A stretch of DNA of 64,000 nt from Acanthococcus lagerstroemiae. Its lineage: Eukaryota > Arthropoda > Insecta > Hemiptera > Eriococcidae. Location: contig CM063112.1 of NCBI GenBank assembly GCA_031841125.1, positions 26,190,603 through 26,254,602 of the forward strand, given 5' to 3'. The position numbers and the translations under genes are program-made. Shown here one piece after another: positions 1 to 11,429 of the stretch (the stretch's first letter is position 1; the number at the start of each line of letters is the position of its first letter). The notes beneath the pieces were generated by a model that was not told the origin of the DNA, ran no database searches, and saw nothing but the letters and a program-made list of their open reading frames with translations.

Positions 1-290
1 CCGCGGGAGTACCGGTTAAAATCAAGACGAAGCTTTATGAAAACAGTAACTGAACTACAGGGATCAGCAAAAACTGAACGCCTCCAAATGGAGAGTTGTG
101 ACGAGGTACTCCCTAACAAAAACGACCTCGAATATGGGCAGAGGAAGACTTTAAATAGATTAAGAAGTGGCTTTGTCCGATGTAAATATAATCTCTAGGA
201 ATGGAGAATGGCAGAAGACTGCCTACGTGAATGTGGTGAAGTGCAAAATGACGAACACCTACTCGACTGTTCACTCTCGAGTAGGTGCGA
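1..290 (+). pseudogene. 3' end of a decayed non-LTR retrotransposon ORF2
   Basis: The plus strand translates to a tail typical of non-LTR retrotransposon ORF2 proteins. A segment reading RKTLNRLRSGFVRCKYNL is followed, after an in-frame stop, by a Cys/His knuckle of the form C-x3-C-G-E-x5-H-L-L-x-C. This L-R-S-G ... CGE ... EHLL.C arrangement is common at the C-terminus of LINE reverse transcriptases. The fragment starts at or before the window edge and carries at least one stop, so it is a dead remnant. The clade cannot be assigned from so short a piece. Confidence 0.6.
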
Positions 291-2104
291 TAAAAATAAA
301 TAGTAAGTACGGGTGGTAAACTTTATGAAATATTGGAACAACAGAGGGATTATGTAGTAGTGACCGACCGGATACGCGAATAATAAAATATTTCTAGGCA
401 GCTGGAAGCTGTTCAACTTTATCAATATTTACACAATTGTACACAATTTTCCAGCAGAATGCGCTAATAGTCATGCGAGAAATGATGAGTGTGTCATTGT
501 GGTACTGTGTCATTAAGGCAACTTATACACTATAGTTTTCAAAGAAGTTTTTTAACGCTATCGTCAACAAATTGGATTTACGTGACGCAATCTTCAACAG
601 ATTGAACACAACGTGAATGGAGTTGAAAATTTGAGACACTTTCGGCAATTACAGGATACGGTTGACCGCGATTAATGAAACATATATGGCACCTACGCTC
701 AAAATTGGAACACTTTGTAAGATCATTCAACTCCGAAGTATTCACTGCTAGAGTCTCCAGCGCAAAAAATACCAACAGAATCGCTGAACAGACTATAAAT
801 CGTATAATGCCAGAAAATTATCAAGAAACCACGAAGGTGAGTATCGAGTAATAAAAGCTTCGCATAACGAGAGAACATTTTGAACTGCATTAGTTCGCGC
901 AGATCTCGAGCAATCCAAGCCCTCATATACTTTAATCAACGCGTCCAGAAATGCATTAACAAAGAAAAGGAGAGAGCAGCGAACAATTCGTTCATTACTG
1001 TGTTCGAGGGATTCGTCGTGAAAAATTACTCTTGCTGGTGTCACTACATCTGTAGCTTCTTGCCGGGTGAAAAGAAATGACCAAATATATTTCGTATTCG
1101 GGTATCGTTTAATGCCAATAATTTAGTCAACAGCACCAAACGAACGCTTTTGTTCGGACTTGAACGAAAACAACGTTACATCGTCCGGAATAGCGAAATA
1201 TTCGCAGTTTTTTTTCCTCGACTATGTCAGCGGGGAAGTAAAAAATGATAACAAAGAGAGAAATGAGAAATTCTTTCTATTAAAATGTAAATACAAGCAG
1301 CTATGGGTCGTCCAGTTCATTTCTAATGCACATACATGACTTCGACAGAAGTGATAGCGACATCCAAACAGAGGTCGATGTCGGGGAACATCCGCACATT
1401 TAAGAGAAAATTTAATGTTAAAATGACTGAAACTACGCAGGAGTAACGTGCAGAGGTAGACAGTCAAGGAACCAAACTCCATTTTGTTTTGTTTTTCCAG
1501 TTTCTATAATGATAAACATTCAGCATATATGACTCCGGGGATCTGTCAACAAACCTTACTTACATACTGCAGATATGTATCATGTGGTGCTAATATCATT
1601 CTCTTCATACGGGGGCAAGTAAAAAGCAACCAATCTCCCATCTGGAACGACTTCATCCTAAGCAAATATACTGAAAACCTATCATTCTCCAATGCCAAGG
1701 AAGGAAGATCAGGCGGGTTACATGCCTGAAAAATCTGAAAGATTACGGATCTGTTACCCTAAATTTACTAAGTCACTTTTTCAATTTTTTGCTCGTGAAG
1801 TCTGTTCTCCATCCTGGAATCAATGAACCTGCTCAACAGAAACAGGGACAGAATATTTGTGGGAGAGAGAGGAACAAATACTGGATCCTAGAATTCGATT
1901 AATTTTTAAATATTAGAACTGGTCTGTAGCATCTATTCGTTCTTCCAGAACAAAGGCAAGAATTTAGGGGAAATTCAATAATCCTTCGGGAGGTTTTCGG
2001 AGACGAAACACCTCCTCTTTCGAGACCTCGCTTTTCAATGTTAGAGGCATGATTTATGTGCATTGGTGTGTCCTTTACTTAAAAGATACCTAAGGCCATA
2101 GGCG
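291..2104. other. No recognisable gene
   Basis: Only short ORFs (below 100 codons) in all frames, with no splice-supported exon, domain motif or repeat that I can recognise. The segment separates the LINE tail at the left edge from the LINE that starts near 2,105. Confidence 0.5.
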
Positions 2105-2491
2105 GATCCAGGATTTTCTCAAAGGGGGAGGGGTTTTAAAAAAAACATGAATAATAATTTATTTTATTTATTTATATTTTATTTTACAGCATATTGGTTA
2201 GTAAAATCTCTTATACTTAACTCTTGGACTCTATTCCCCCAATATTGGCCCATTTTTGAGAATGTGCCTCTACACATTCCTTCCATATTTTCCTCTCACA
2301 TGGTTCTCTTTTCCAAGTTGGTCCCCACTTCCAAACTATCTCATCTCTCCAACTTTTTTGTGGTCTTCCCCTGTTGCGCTTCCCTTCCCTTGGTATCTAG
2401 TTCAAAACTTTCCTCCCCCACCTGTCCTCTTGCCTAATTACATGTCCCGGATGTTTTGCTTTTAATTTTTTGATCGTCTATCCTACGTCTT

Positions 2492-3293
2492 TTAGTCCTG
2501 ATTTTCCCCTGATTTCCGTATTTTTGTTTTGTCCAGCTTTTTGATTCCTAAGATACTTCTTTCCATTGCTCTTTGAGTGGATTGAAATTTTTCCACACTG
2601 GCTTTTATTGCCACCCATGTATGACATCTGTATGTTAGTGAAGGGAAGGTACAACTCATCTCCCGGATTTTGAATTTCAGTTTCTTTGCTATTTTCCCTT
2701 TGTAGAATTCTTTTTTGGCCCAATGGTTTTTCCACCCTCCCTTTATTCTTTTGGATACTTCCTTTTTGTTTCCATTTTGAAATGAAATTGTTTGTCCCAA
2801 ATATTTAATTTCCCTTACAGTTTGTATTATCCCTCCTTTAATTTTGAATCCTCCCCCCATTTCCTTGTTTGTTATAATTTTTGTTTTCTCCATAATATTT
2901 ATTGACAGTCCTGCTACTTTGCTTTCGTTTGCCATATTTTGGAGTCCCTTTTTGCTTTCCGCTATCATTACAATATCATCCGCAAATCTTAAGTTTGTCA
3001 GCTTGTCCCCATCTATTTTCACTCCCCGTTATTTCCAGTTTAGGTTCATCCTAAAAATCTGTTCTACGATGTAGTTGAATAAAAGTTCTGGGATAGTGGA
3101 TCACCTCTTGACATACTCCCCTTTGAATTGCAAATCCCCGTTCTTGTTTGTCCATTTGTATGTAGGCTTTTGCATTCTTGTACATTTTTTTGACTATATT
3201 TATCCATTTTGCTTCAACCCCCTGTTTTCTCGTAGCTTTCCATAAAAAGTTGTGATGAACTGAATCAAAGGCTTGGTTGAAGTCGATAAACAT
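2492..3293 (-). pseudogene. Reverse transcriptase domain fragment of LINE-A
   Basis: Two adjoining frames encode an RT. The first (3,293-3,051) carries motif A, FIDFNQAFDSVHHN, and a motif-B-like start reading GFAIQRGVCQ, where the family usually has RQGDPLSP. The second (3,022-2,492) starts with DGDKLTNLRFADDIVMIAES, the catalytic FADD box, followed by YLGQTISF and the ~90-residue post-RT region. A frame change near 3,040 and corruption after motif B make this a pseudogene. Confidence 0.75.
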
Positions 3294-3672
3294 AAGATAT
3301 ACTTCCCGATTTTATTCATTGGCTTTTTCAATTAACAACTGATCTTTGAAGATTTGGTCTCTTGTTGAGTAATTTCTGCGGAAGCCCACTTCTTCTCGAC
3401 TCTAATTTGTATCTAGTTGATTGTATAAACGATTTTTGACAATAGTCGAAAAAAGTTTACTCAAACTTGGTATTCAACTTATTGGTCTGTAATTTGCTAT
3501 GCTTTTTCTATCTCCTTTTTTAAGAAGTAAAATTATATCCCCTGTTTCCCATTGTTTTGGTATCTCTTTTTTTTATAATATTTGATTGAATAGTGCCGTT
3601 AGTGAGGTGATTAATATTTCCTTGAGTATTTTCAGTGTTTCATTGGTGATTTTATCGGGGCCTGGAGCATTA

Positions 3673-4324
3673 TTACTTTTTAGTTTTTTTAAGGGTGTAT
3701 TCTACTTCACTTTTTAATATTTTGGGTACGTCTTCTTCGTTTTGTTCGTTCTCCCCTTCTTTCTCTTTTATGTTTTCTTTGCCGTATAGTTTTTCATAGA
3801 ACTGCGTAGCTGCTTCCTCAATTTGCTCCCTGTCCTTAATTTCCTCCCCTTGTTTGTTTTCCACCTTCAATACCAACTTTCTCCCTTTGCTCAGTTCTTT
3901 TACTGCCATTTTTATAGATCAAATTGTCTCTCAAACTGCTTTCCACTACCGCTGCATCAAATGTTCTTATGTCATTACGAATTTGTTGTCGGGCTAATTT
4001 CTTCAATTCTGACAATTTTATTTTTTCCGTTGGTGCCAAAAATTTTTTCTTTTGCTGTTGCTCCCTTTCTTCGATTATCTTTTTGATGTTTTTTGTTAAT
4101 TTATCATCCGCTATTTCTTTTTCTCTAACCACCCCATATTCGCTGTTACTTTCTTTAATTGCTTCTTTTATGATATTATATTTTTCTGGCGCGGAGTTTC
4201 CATTCTTTTGTCTCCTTTTAATAATTTCTTTGACCTTTTCCCTATATTTGTCGTCCCTGTGCACTCCTTTTTTCTCTAATTTGCTCTCAACCCGGCGAGC
4301 CCTGGAATCCGCCCTTTCGAGCAT
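3673..4324 (-). pseudogene. Linker and pre-RT region of LINE-A
   Basis: A 162-codon minus-strand frame (4,324-3,836) is highly charged and ends near ELKKLARQQIRNDIRTFDA. It overlaps another frame (3,909-3,673) that carries the pre-RT signature EVEYTLKKTKK just before the APGPDKIT-like stretch. The same linker pattern (ELKKLIKKRIRDIRKYDQEL) occurs in LINE-B at 49,518-49,934, which is the basis for placing it between endonuclease and RT. Here the linker begins at an ATG directly downstream of the tRNA-like segment, with no endonuclease domain visible. Confidence 0.55.
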
Positions 4325-4343
4325 TAACTCAGAGACGTCGGGG

Positions 4344-4495
4344 AGGCACTTAGGGCAGTCTTAGCCATCTTCCCTTCTGGCCGAAAAACCGGCCTAGGTT
4401 GAAAGCTGGCGAGTTGCTACGTGGGCTCTAACGCGGGACTTCCGGATTCAGAGACCAATGCGCTATCCACTCGGCCAACCAGACCGCATAGGCAC
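4344..4495 (-). repeat. tRNA-like (SINE-type) sequence abutting LINE-A
   Basis: On the minus strand, GGTTGGCCGAGTGGATAGCG (about 4,485-4,461) fits a Pol III A box (TRGCNNAGYNGG). It is followed about 30 bases later by GCGTTAGAGCCC, a decayed B box. The spacing is that of a tRNA. The segment then runs through a GC-rich hairpin-like stretch (GGCCGGTTTTTCGGCC, about 4,395-4,380) into the first ATG of LINE-A. It is probably the head of a tRNA-derived SINE or a recruited 5' end. I do not think it is a functional tRNA gene because the B box is degenerate. Confidence 0.55.
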
Positions 4496-4769
4496 AATCG
4501 CTTGCCATCCAGTATCATAATGACCATAATACCACTGAACAAAAAAATCTGCCTAATTGATAACATAACTCTTGGAAATAAAAATACTCCCTTTTTTCCT
4601 CCTAACCATGTTTTATTTCATTATAAAAGTAGCTGTTTAAATTTTCCTCTCTAATATACGAGTTTTTTTTAATTTTAATTTTTTCTAAGAAATACTACTT
4701 TTTTATTATTATACTACATTTCAATAACTACCTTTATACAAATATTTTAATAATGAACCATCTTGGGAG

Positions 4770-5480
4770 TTTTGTTTTCATTACCGAAATATCTGTTACT
4801 GACGCGAAAATTACTTTTCTATTTTAGTGATGTTTTCGTTCTCTCATTCTGTAAATATTGAAAACTGAAACAGATGTTACTTACATTATAGTACTAATAT
4901 CAAATTTGGTCATAATTTTTTTTTAAATTATTCTTCTTCTTCTTCTTATTATTATTAATAATTCTTTTTAGTGATAAGCCTAAATTTTTAAAAGAGATAT
5001 TTGTTGTGAGTTTTTGTTTGATGTTATTTTCATTGTGGTACCGACTAAAAACAAACTTGGTTTTTATTCTTATTATTACTTTTTTTAGTTTTGTAGATAC
5101 TGAGAAAAATGTTACTTTCATTGAGGTACTGAAACCAAACCGGGTCCCGTTTTTAGTTTAATTTTTTTTTTCTTTCTTTCTTCATTTTTAAAAAAATTTC
5201 TCGTTATGGTAGGTATTGAAACTATAATTTGGTTATATAGATAGTTACTTATAAGTCTGTTCATAGTTTCTAGATTTTAATTTTATTTTGATGCTTTCAT
5301 TGTGGTGCTGAATTACTGAAACCAAGTTTGGTTAAGTTACCTACTTTATTTTTGTTCTGATAAATATTGAAATAAATATTACTTTCAGTACAGTACTAGA
5401 GTTATTACTTGTTTTTATTGCATCTAGTTCGATGTAATTGATTGAAATTTAAATAAAACACTTTGGTCATGATGTCAACA
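4770..5480. repeat. Degenerate AT-rich repeat array
   Basis: A phrase resembling GTTACTTTCATTGTGGTACT followed by GAAACCAAACTTGGT recurs in diverged form near 4,872, 5,019, 5,107, 5,290 and 5,376, separated by T-rich filler. Spacing is irregular (about 85-180 bases). No coding potential. It may be an old tandem array or the remains of a minisatellite inside a transposon. Confidence 0.5.
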
Positions 5481-7359
5481 TTGAAACTGAACGATATTCT
5501 CTTCACAAAAAATTTGTTTAATTGGAGGAAGGGAGGGGATAAGAAAAATTAGTAAAGGTATTTTAGGAAAAGAAGCATTATGTATATAGCAAAGTATGAC
5601 ACAAGGGAAAATGGTCACTTAAAATTATTAGTGCTGCCCAGCAAAAATTGCTTAAAATATGCTGTGTACAAAATTATACATACCAAATACGTACATAATG
5701 CCGCTAACACAATGAAAACTACCATATGGGGCAACCAAGAAAGTACGATTTGCAGCCCCGTAGAGAGAAGAAGTGGGCCTGGGGGAATTTCCACCGGCCC
5801 CCTCTCCTTCCAGTTCATTTTGTTCTTTTGTCAGATGAGAAAAAATTATATGTTACGGGATAAGAAGTTTCTTTAAAGGTGTAAGGAGTGACTGCTGATT
5901 TGATGTAAAGTATGATGTAGCCTTAAGCGTTGAAATTCAGGCCTTTTAGTAATATTTGGCCTCCCTGAAAGTCCAGGCCCGGGGTGTTTCCCACTTTCTC
6001 TCCTCCTCCCCTCTCGTCAGGGTTGCAGATTTGCCGAAATACTTCGTAATTTGTAAGATATTTACATAAACACGGAGACAACACGAATCCTACTTTTTTA
6101 GTGGCTCTTTATGGTAGATCCCGATATATTAGGGGAATTAAATTTGATATCATCTTGTAGAAAACTGTACACAGAATCTTTTAAGTTCCGTAAATGTTCC
6201 TTGTATCTCGCATAATCTTTCAGTCATTTGAAAAAACAAAAATCCAAAATGAAACAATACCTAATTTTCAAGTGACCTCCTGTGACGCTCCTCTTTGAGC
6301 GAAAAGGGGTCGTGTGTAGTATTATTTTGCATGGAATTTAAGAAAATGTATTCTAAATCTGATAACTATTCCAATACTCGAGTAATTTATAAAAAAGCTG
6401 ACTAAGTGAGCATATTTACCCCCATGAAGGGTAATGTACACGGATTAAAAGGGGATGATGGGTTTTATGTGAGTCATTTCGTGAGCCCGTCCATACGATA
6501 ACCCGCAAAGAAGTCTTTATCTTCGTCATTTTTTCCTGTGTAGGCTCAATTTGATGCCTGTTTGAGTGGACTATTACTGCCGCTTGATCGCATGAGTTCT
6601 TCCCAAATTGAGAGTTTAGTTACACCACTGGGCTTCACGACGCGAAATTTTGATTATTCCCTTCATTTCGACCACAGGTACCGTCCGGAATAAACACATA
6701 TACCGGTTTACCACGCCGAATTTTTTTGTAGAATGCCAAGTCTATTAAGCCACGCGGGTACTCTCGAATTTAAGCTGTTTTTCTCTCTTCCCAGAAAATA
6801 TAGTGAATAAACTCGGCGAACGAATGTCGCAAAATGCGTTCATTGTCATTGAATTTCATTTGGCGTCATTCGGAGAAGTTTATCCGAGATAATATTTTCT
6901 TTCCGAGGAGCCGAGTGTGTTTTGCTTTATTGAAATTCAGATATCAACGAGTAAACAGCGTCTTTCATACTCTGCATTTTTTTCGTTCCCCAAAACGTTG
7001 AATAGATCGCCTTAAATTCGTAATAAATAGACACGAGGTACGACGATGGCGTGCCTGCGGGATGTTTAAGAATCTCAATTTTATATCAGGTTACAGAATA
7101 TCTTCTTGAAACAGGTCGAATATTCGCATACAGAATACGAAGTCGGGGGTGTGTGGTGTATTTTCATAGCGGTGGTATCTTTTAAACGTAGAATGGCGAA
7201 AGTTGGTGGCATGTTGTGTGACTCTTGATGGGTTACGTCTTATGGGCTCCGCGATCTGATTAGGGTTGGAAATGCCCACCGGGATGCCGAGAAAGTCTCG
7301 GGTGGGCCACAGCTCAAATAGTCAATATTGGGCTAGTCCGGCTAGTGCTTTCAAAGATT
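5481..7359. other. No recognisable gene
   Basis: Unique-looking AT-rich sequence with ORFs of at most 98 codons, none with a recognisable motif or supported splice sites. Confidence 0.45.
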
Positions 7360-7780
7360 GAAATAAGGACTACGCGGTGCTCTCCACTGTGATTTTTCAA
7401 CGTTGCAAACATTTTTGAACATAGTTTTTCCGTATAAATGTTAAATACTCACATCCTGCCTAGCTACTTCCTGCGTAGCACGATACGAGCATCTTAGAAA
7501 CCTCTTTAGTTACCTGCATTCCGGTGCATCCGGTATGTGATCTTTTCAAAGCAACGTTCTTCTTCTTATTCTCAGGATTTACTCTCCTTTTTCTCCCTCA
7601 ATCGGCCAGGTAGAACATCGGTTCAGTTCAGTCACAATTTAGTGACAGTCAGTTACACTTTATGTATTAGCATTCTCATCAGAGAGATTTGTATAATTAA
7701 ACTATCGACAGACCAATACACGCGCTTTCTCTGTACTCTCTCGTTTTTTTGTTTTTGTTTTGAACTCGAAAGAATTATAC
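7360..7780 (+). repeat. Dispersed direct repeat, copy 1 (pairs with 12,075-12,460)
   Basis: Landmarks shared in order and orientation with 12,075-12,460: a CTGCCT segment followed by a CTTCG/CTGCG block, a CTTCTTATTC block, CTCCCTCRATCGGCCASGTAG, then ACATCG and CAGT-rich sequence, a TTTTAGCATTC / ATTAGCATTC block, and TACTCTCTCG followed by a T-run. Divergence is obvious by eye, so the duplication or transposition is old. No ORF of note. Confidence 0.55.
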
Positions 7781-8604
7781 AATTGTTTCAGGTGACGGGC
7801 TCGTGTATAATAAACCGATATAACATTAAAATTTCTCATCAGTGAATAAAAAACAGAGACCTTCAATTTATACCCCCCCCCCGAAATTTTTTGTCTCAAA
7901 GTGGGATCGACGTGAAACACACTGGTGACTTCACGTAGTAAGTAGTTAGAGGTGTAGAATGAAAGAATGCTTTCATTTTCACTTTTTTTCTCTCTTCTTT
8001 TCGCAAAGAGTGCACAAAGATGAGCCCATTTCTAAATGTTTCATTTGAAAAACAGAAAATAGAGAAAGAATGGCCTTCTTTTTCCTTCATTCGGCACCTC
8101 TGAAAGCCAAGTCTATTTTTATTTAATTTTCCGCAAAAAATTTCTTTTCCCCAAAGCGAGGCTAGAACTTACTAATAACTTGAAATTTCTTAAGAAAAGA
8201 TTTTGAGAATGGAAATTTTTGGATCACAGATTTCGAAAATTTTTCTTCGAACACTAATTTGAGTTCCAGAATCCAAATTTGAGTCCTGCAAAGGTTCAAA
8301 TGTGACTATTCTGGAAAATCGAATCATGTATTAAGACAGTAGTAGTTCCTCGAGCCGTTGAATGCGAAAACTTTATCAGTTTCTTCACTGAAAAGCGAGT
8401 TGAGCTTCAAAAGTCAACATTGACTCGAAATAATCGAAATTAACTTTTCTTGGCAAATTGAGTAAAGTATCAAATAAATGATTTTATAGGTCTCTGAATT
8501 CGAAAATATCATCAGATTTCTCTTGGGTCCTTGAATTAGGCTTCAAAAGTCAAAACTGGATTCTTGAAGCGATCAAAATCAATTATTGTCCGTGTTCAAA
8601 ATGT
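7781..8604. other. No gene; weak internal repetition
   Basis: No supported ORF. The phrase GGCTTCAAAAGTCAA and its downstream context occur at about 8,402 and 8,528, about 126 bases apart, suggesting two diverged tandem units. A C-run lies near 7,873-7,882. Confidence 0.4.
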
Positions 8605-9710
8605 AATGTCATCTCCCCGTCAAATTGAAAACGGAGTCCCGCAGGGATCCATATTAAGTGCCATATGAGTACTATTCTTAGTAGCAGTGAACGAGCTACG
8701 ATATAACATTACATTCCCTCTATCACATACCGCATCTTTGCAGACGATTTCAGCATAAGCCTAGCCTCCCGCATTCCAAATCGCGCCCACCGTATACTAC
8801 AAGATACTCTCCTTAAATTACAGGAATGGGCTACGACCCACGGATTCCAATTCTCCCCCCAAAAAGCTGTATTCATTATATTCAAAACACAAAAAAACAA
8901 TCCCTCCCCTTCACCCCACTAAAACTGCACGGGAACACCATCTCGCAAACCACCACAATCAAATTTTTAGGATTGCTTTTCGATCAATCACTAAACTGGA
9001 ACACTCATATAAAACACACCAGAGCTAAATGCTTTCGCAGCATGAACATTCTAAAATATCTAGCAAACCCCCACAAGGGCTGCAACCGACAAACACTTAT
9101 CAACCTTTACCGAACACTTATCCGATCACAGATAGACTGTGGAGCCCATGTTTACGGACTAGCCCCACCAAAAACCTTCAAAATGGTCGACACGCAATCC
9201 AAAACTGAGCCCTTCGAATAGTATCAGGAACCATCCGCACTAGTCCATCCATCAGTCTTTGTGCAGAAATGGCCGAACCTTCCGTACCCTACCGCAGAAT
9301 GATCCTCTACTCCAAATACTTGCTCAAAATATCTCAAAATCCCAACTCACTACTTTCCAAAGACGTTGTCAATGATCCACCTCAATCGAACTCCCCCAAC
9401 ATTCGATCAGTCATAGAACAAACCACAAACCCTCGCTTAACTCTCTCACACCTACTACTCATACCCACAGATCCCCCCCCCCCACCGTGGAAACTCATAT
9501 CAGCAACTTTCTATCTGGAACTTCTTTACATCCCAAAAGATCAAGATCCCCCCATACCAAAAGTGGACAAAGTTGTTTTATTCTTTCAAAATTTACTCAA
9601 TGCTAAAATCAAAAAACCACAGAAAACATTTCAAAATTGTCTAAGGATGATTATCGGCAGGGGAGAGGAGAGTGCATTCAAGCCCGTAAAAATAAAAAAA
9701 TCTAATTAGA
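8605..9710 (+). pseudogene. Jockey-like LINE reverse transcriptase, 5'-truncated and broken
   Basis: The plus strand shows RT motif B as GVPQGSILS (about 8,630-8,660) and motif C as FADDFSISLASRIPN (about 8,735-8,780). These are followed by QEWATTHGFQFSPQKA, then KFLGLLFDQSLNWNTHIKH and an RSQIDCGAHVYG block in a second frame (8,826-9,221). A third frame (9,269-9,709) starts PYRRMILYSKYLLKIS, the usual post-RT leucine-rich segment. The whole order is that of a jockey-superfamily ORF2 C-terminal half. A stop directly after the motif-B region and frame shifts near 8,930 and 9,220 make it inactive. This C-rich, A-rich stretch differs in base use from its surroundings, which fits an inserted element. 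Confidence 0.75.
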
Positions 9711-10049
9711 AATAATTTGCTGATTTTGAAAAAAATGGATGAACCAAAGTTCGGAATAACAGTAGCCGCTAATAGTTCAACAATTTTGTTGCCTTTTTGA
9801 CATCGACTAATTTTTATCAATCTTCGGACTTCAGATGTCGACTTTTGATTGATACATGAGTTTCTCCTTTCAACATTATACACGAACTGTGGCATTCGAC
9901 CCAAAAATAAAATTCGATCAAAAATCCAGGAGTGATTATTAAATTTTTAATCTCCCCCCCCCCCTCCCCCCCCCCAAAAAAAAAGAGAAAAAAGTAGAAA
10001 AACCTTCATTTTGATAGTTTATTTGATTTATATAAAATCTTGGGCTGCC
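9711..10049. other. No gene; poly-C/poly-A tract
   Basis: Contains a pyrimidine tract of C-runs followed by an A-run (about 9,951-9,985). This could be the retroposition tail of the LINE upstream. Nothing else recognised. Confidence 0.4.
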
Positions 10050-10395
10050 TCCACTGGATTTTCGTTATGATTAAAATGAATCAGTGATACCTTTAACATT
10101 TTCAAATTTGAATTTAGTGGCAATAGTCAGGATGAAATAACAATAGTTCGATAGTTTGAACTCAGTAATCGTAGAAACTCTCCACTCGATTTGTAAAAAC
10201 TAATCAGTGCTCTTGTCCATTTTGGTTTACGGAGTCTTACGATATTTAGGGTTTATAATTTCAACAGTCTGTCCCCTTCTGAATCTTATTTTAAATTCTG
10301 GGGTCCCGCAAATGTCAATATTAAAACCTTGACGAGCTGAATCGAATAAGTCACCGTTGCCTTAAAAATTCCTTTTTCGACACTGAATTCGATTT
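10050..10395 (+). repeat. Direct repeat, copy 1 (pairs with 11,430-11,790)
   Basis: A colinear match of about 330 bases to 11,430-11,790. Shared blocks include AATCAGTGAT, the segment CTCGATTTGTAAAAACTAAT then CAGTG, GTCCATTTYGGTTT, TTCTGGGGTYCC and ACCTTGAYGAG. The two copies flank the repeat array, the hammerhead-like motif and the MITE between them. Confidence 0.65.
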
Positions 10396-10865
10396 TAATT
10401 AAGGCTCTTCGAGGAGTAACCAAGACTTTTTAGATCATTTATATCGACTGAAGACTTCTAAAAGGCTCATTGAAACGAACCAAGACGCTTACATGCTTGT
10501 TTAAAACTCTCTAAGACTCATTCAAGTCTTTTTAAAAATCCTTTTTAAAATTCACTGACTGTTCAAGACATCCGTGACTCTTCCAGTCTTGCTAAGAACT
10601 ATTTCGGACACTTCTAGACTTTATCAGGACATTTTAAAGATTTAATAATGGCTTTGGAAGTTTCCTCAAGCCTTCTTAAAACTTTTCAAAAATCTTTCAA
10701 GATCCTCAAAAACTTGTTCAAGATTCCAAAAGAATTTTCTAGACTTAGGCATTTGAAACTTGTTAAATTATTCTTTGAGGCTCATTTACGATTTCTTAGA
10801 TTCCTTCACGCTCCTTTAAAAGATCCTTTAGAACTCTTGACAGACTCTTGTAATCTTTTACTCCA
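10396..10865 (+). repeat. Degenerate repeat rich in AAGACTCTTCCAGACTTTT-like units
   Basis: Short variants of the phrase GACTCTTCCAGACTTTT recur throughout in a poorly conserved order. The same vocabulary fills 14,700-15,480. No coding function is supported, and the 73-codon ORF at 10,648-10,869 is made of repeat units (Lys/Phe/Leu-rich). Confidence 0.5.
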
Positions 10866-10889
10866 CTGATGATGGCATAACAGCCGAAA
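10866..10889 (+). other. Hammerhead-like core motif
   Basis: CTGATGA at 10,866-10,872, then TGGC, a six-base loop, GCC, and GAAA at 10,886-10,889. This has the order of a hammerhead ribozyme catalytic core, although the short stem II is offset by one unpaired U. Related CTGAWGA...GCCGAAA motifs occur in Penelope-like and other retroelements. Stems I and III were not demonstrated, so ribozyme activity is unproven. Confidence 0.3.
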
Positions 10890-11080
10890 GCGCTCTGGAC
10901 TACAGAAGAAGAAAAAGTGAACTGGCACACCCTACAAATGGAATCTTGTTTGAGACTCTGTAAGATGAGAAGATTGTCTCCATTGCCCCCATGTATATTT
11001 GCGTCTGGATCACCAAAATAGTAATCGGAGAGCATAGGCCAAATCGACGTTGAATTGGATACGAATGTGGTCTGTACCGT

Positions 11081-11407
11081 CAGGGTGTCTACAGATTCTT
11101 CAAAATTTTTTGCCTGACTTTTTCCTCACCTCTTTTTTGTATTTGAAGAATTTGTCACTTAGGCATAAGATTGGTATGTTGCGCGAACTGAGTTGTGAAG
11201 AGAGAGAGGCCCATACAATATTATTTTTTGATTCTCATTTATTCATATTACGGGACTTCTTACAGAATCTCCCATTGGACGGCAATTTACTAATGTTTTC
11301 TACACCTTTCAGTAAATTCTTCGAAATTTTCCGACGTTCTCCTGACTTCCTGACCTACTTTCAAAAATGTTGACTTTTCCTGACTCTCTGACCTGGTAGA
11401 CACTCTG
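11081..11407. mobile_element. MITE with CAGGGTGTCTAC terminal inverted repeats
   Basis: Left end CAGGGTGTCTAC (11,081) and right end GTAGACACTCTG (ending 11,407) are imperfect inverted repeats of one another. The 327-bp interior contains CCTGACTTTTTCCTCAC and CCTGACTCTCTGACC phrases and no transposase. The same termini bound elements at 26,611-26,993 and 53,816-54,191. The family matches the widespread non-autonomous DNA elements of arthropods that carry GGAAAAGTCAGGGAATTT phrases. Confidence 0.7.
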
Positions 11408-11429
11408 TGTACTCAAGAGATCAGATTTT

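Larger units (their letters stand above)
2105..4330 (-). mobile_element. LINE-A: APE-type non-LTR retrotransposon, decayed
   Basis: Read on the minus strand, consecutive frames give an Arg/Lys/Glu-rich linker (4,324-3,836), a pre-RT segment (3,909-3,673), reverse transcriptase motif A with FIDFNQAFDSVHH (3,293-3,051), motif C as FADD (3,022-2,900) and a C-terminal region down to about 2,480. The frame breaks several times, so the copy is inactive. The organisation matches insect endonuclease/RT LINEs often labelled craniofacial-development-protein-2-like, and LINE-B near 48-50 kb is of the same kind. An endonuclease domain was not found upstream of the linker. The low-coordinate end is a G-rich stretch followed by an A-run on the plus strand, so the exact boundary is uncertain. 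Confidence 0.75.

Noticed and set aside
3823..4364. Plus-strand Phe/Leu/Ser-rich ORFs that look membrane-like
   Set aside because: Antisense of a Lys/Glu-rich LINE linker; hydrophobicity is a consequence of the opposite strand.
4415..4495. Functional tRNA gene
   Set aside because: The B box is degenerate and an acceptor stem could not be closed; better explained as a tRNA-derived repeat.
5580..5876. 98-codon plus-strand ORF
   Set aside because: No domain, no splice context and composition like random AT-rich ORFs; an overlapping antisense ORF of similar length exists.
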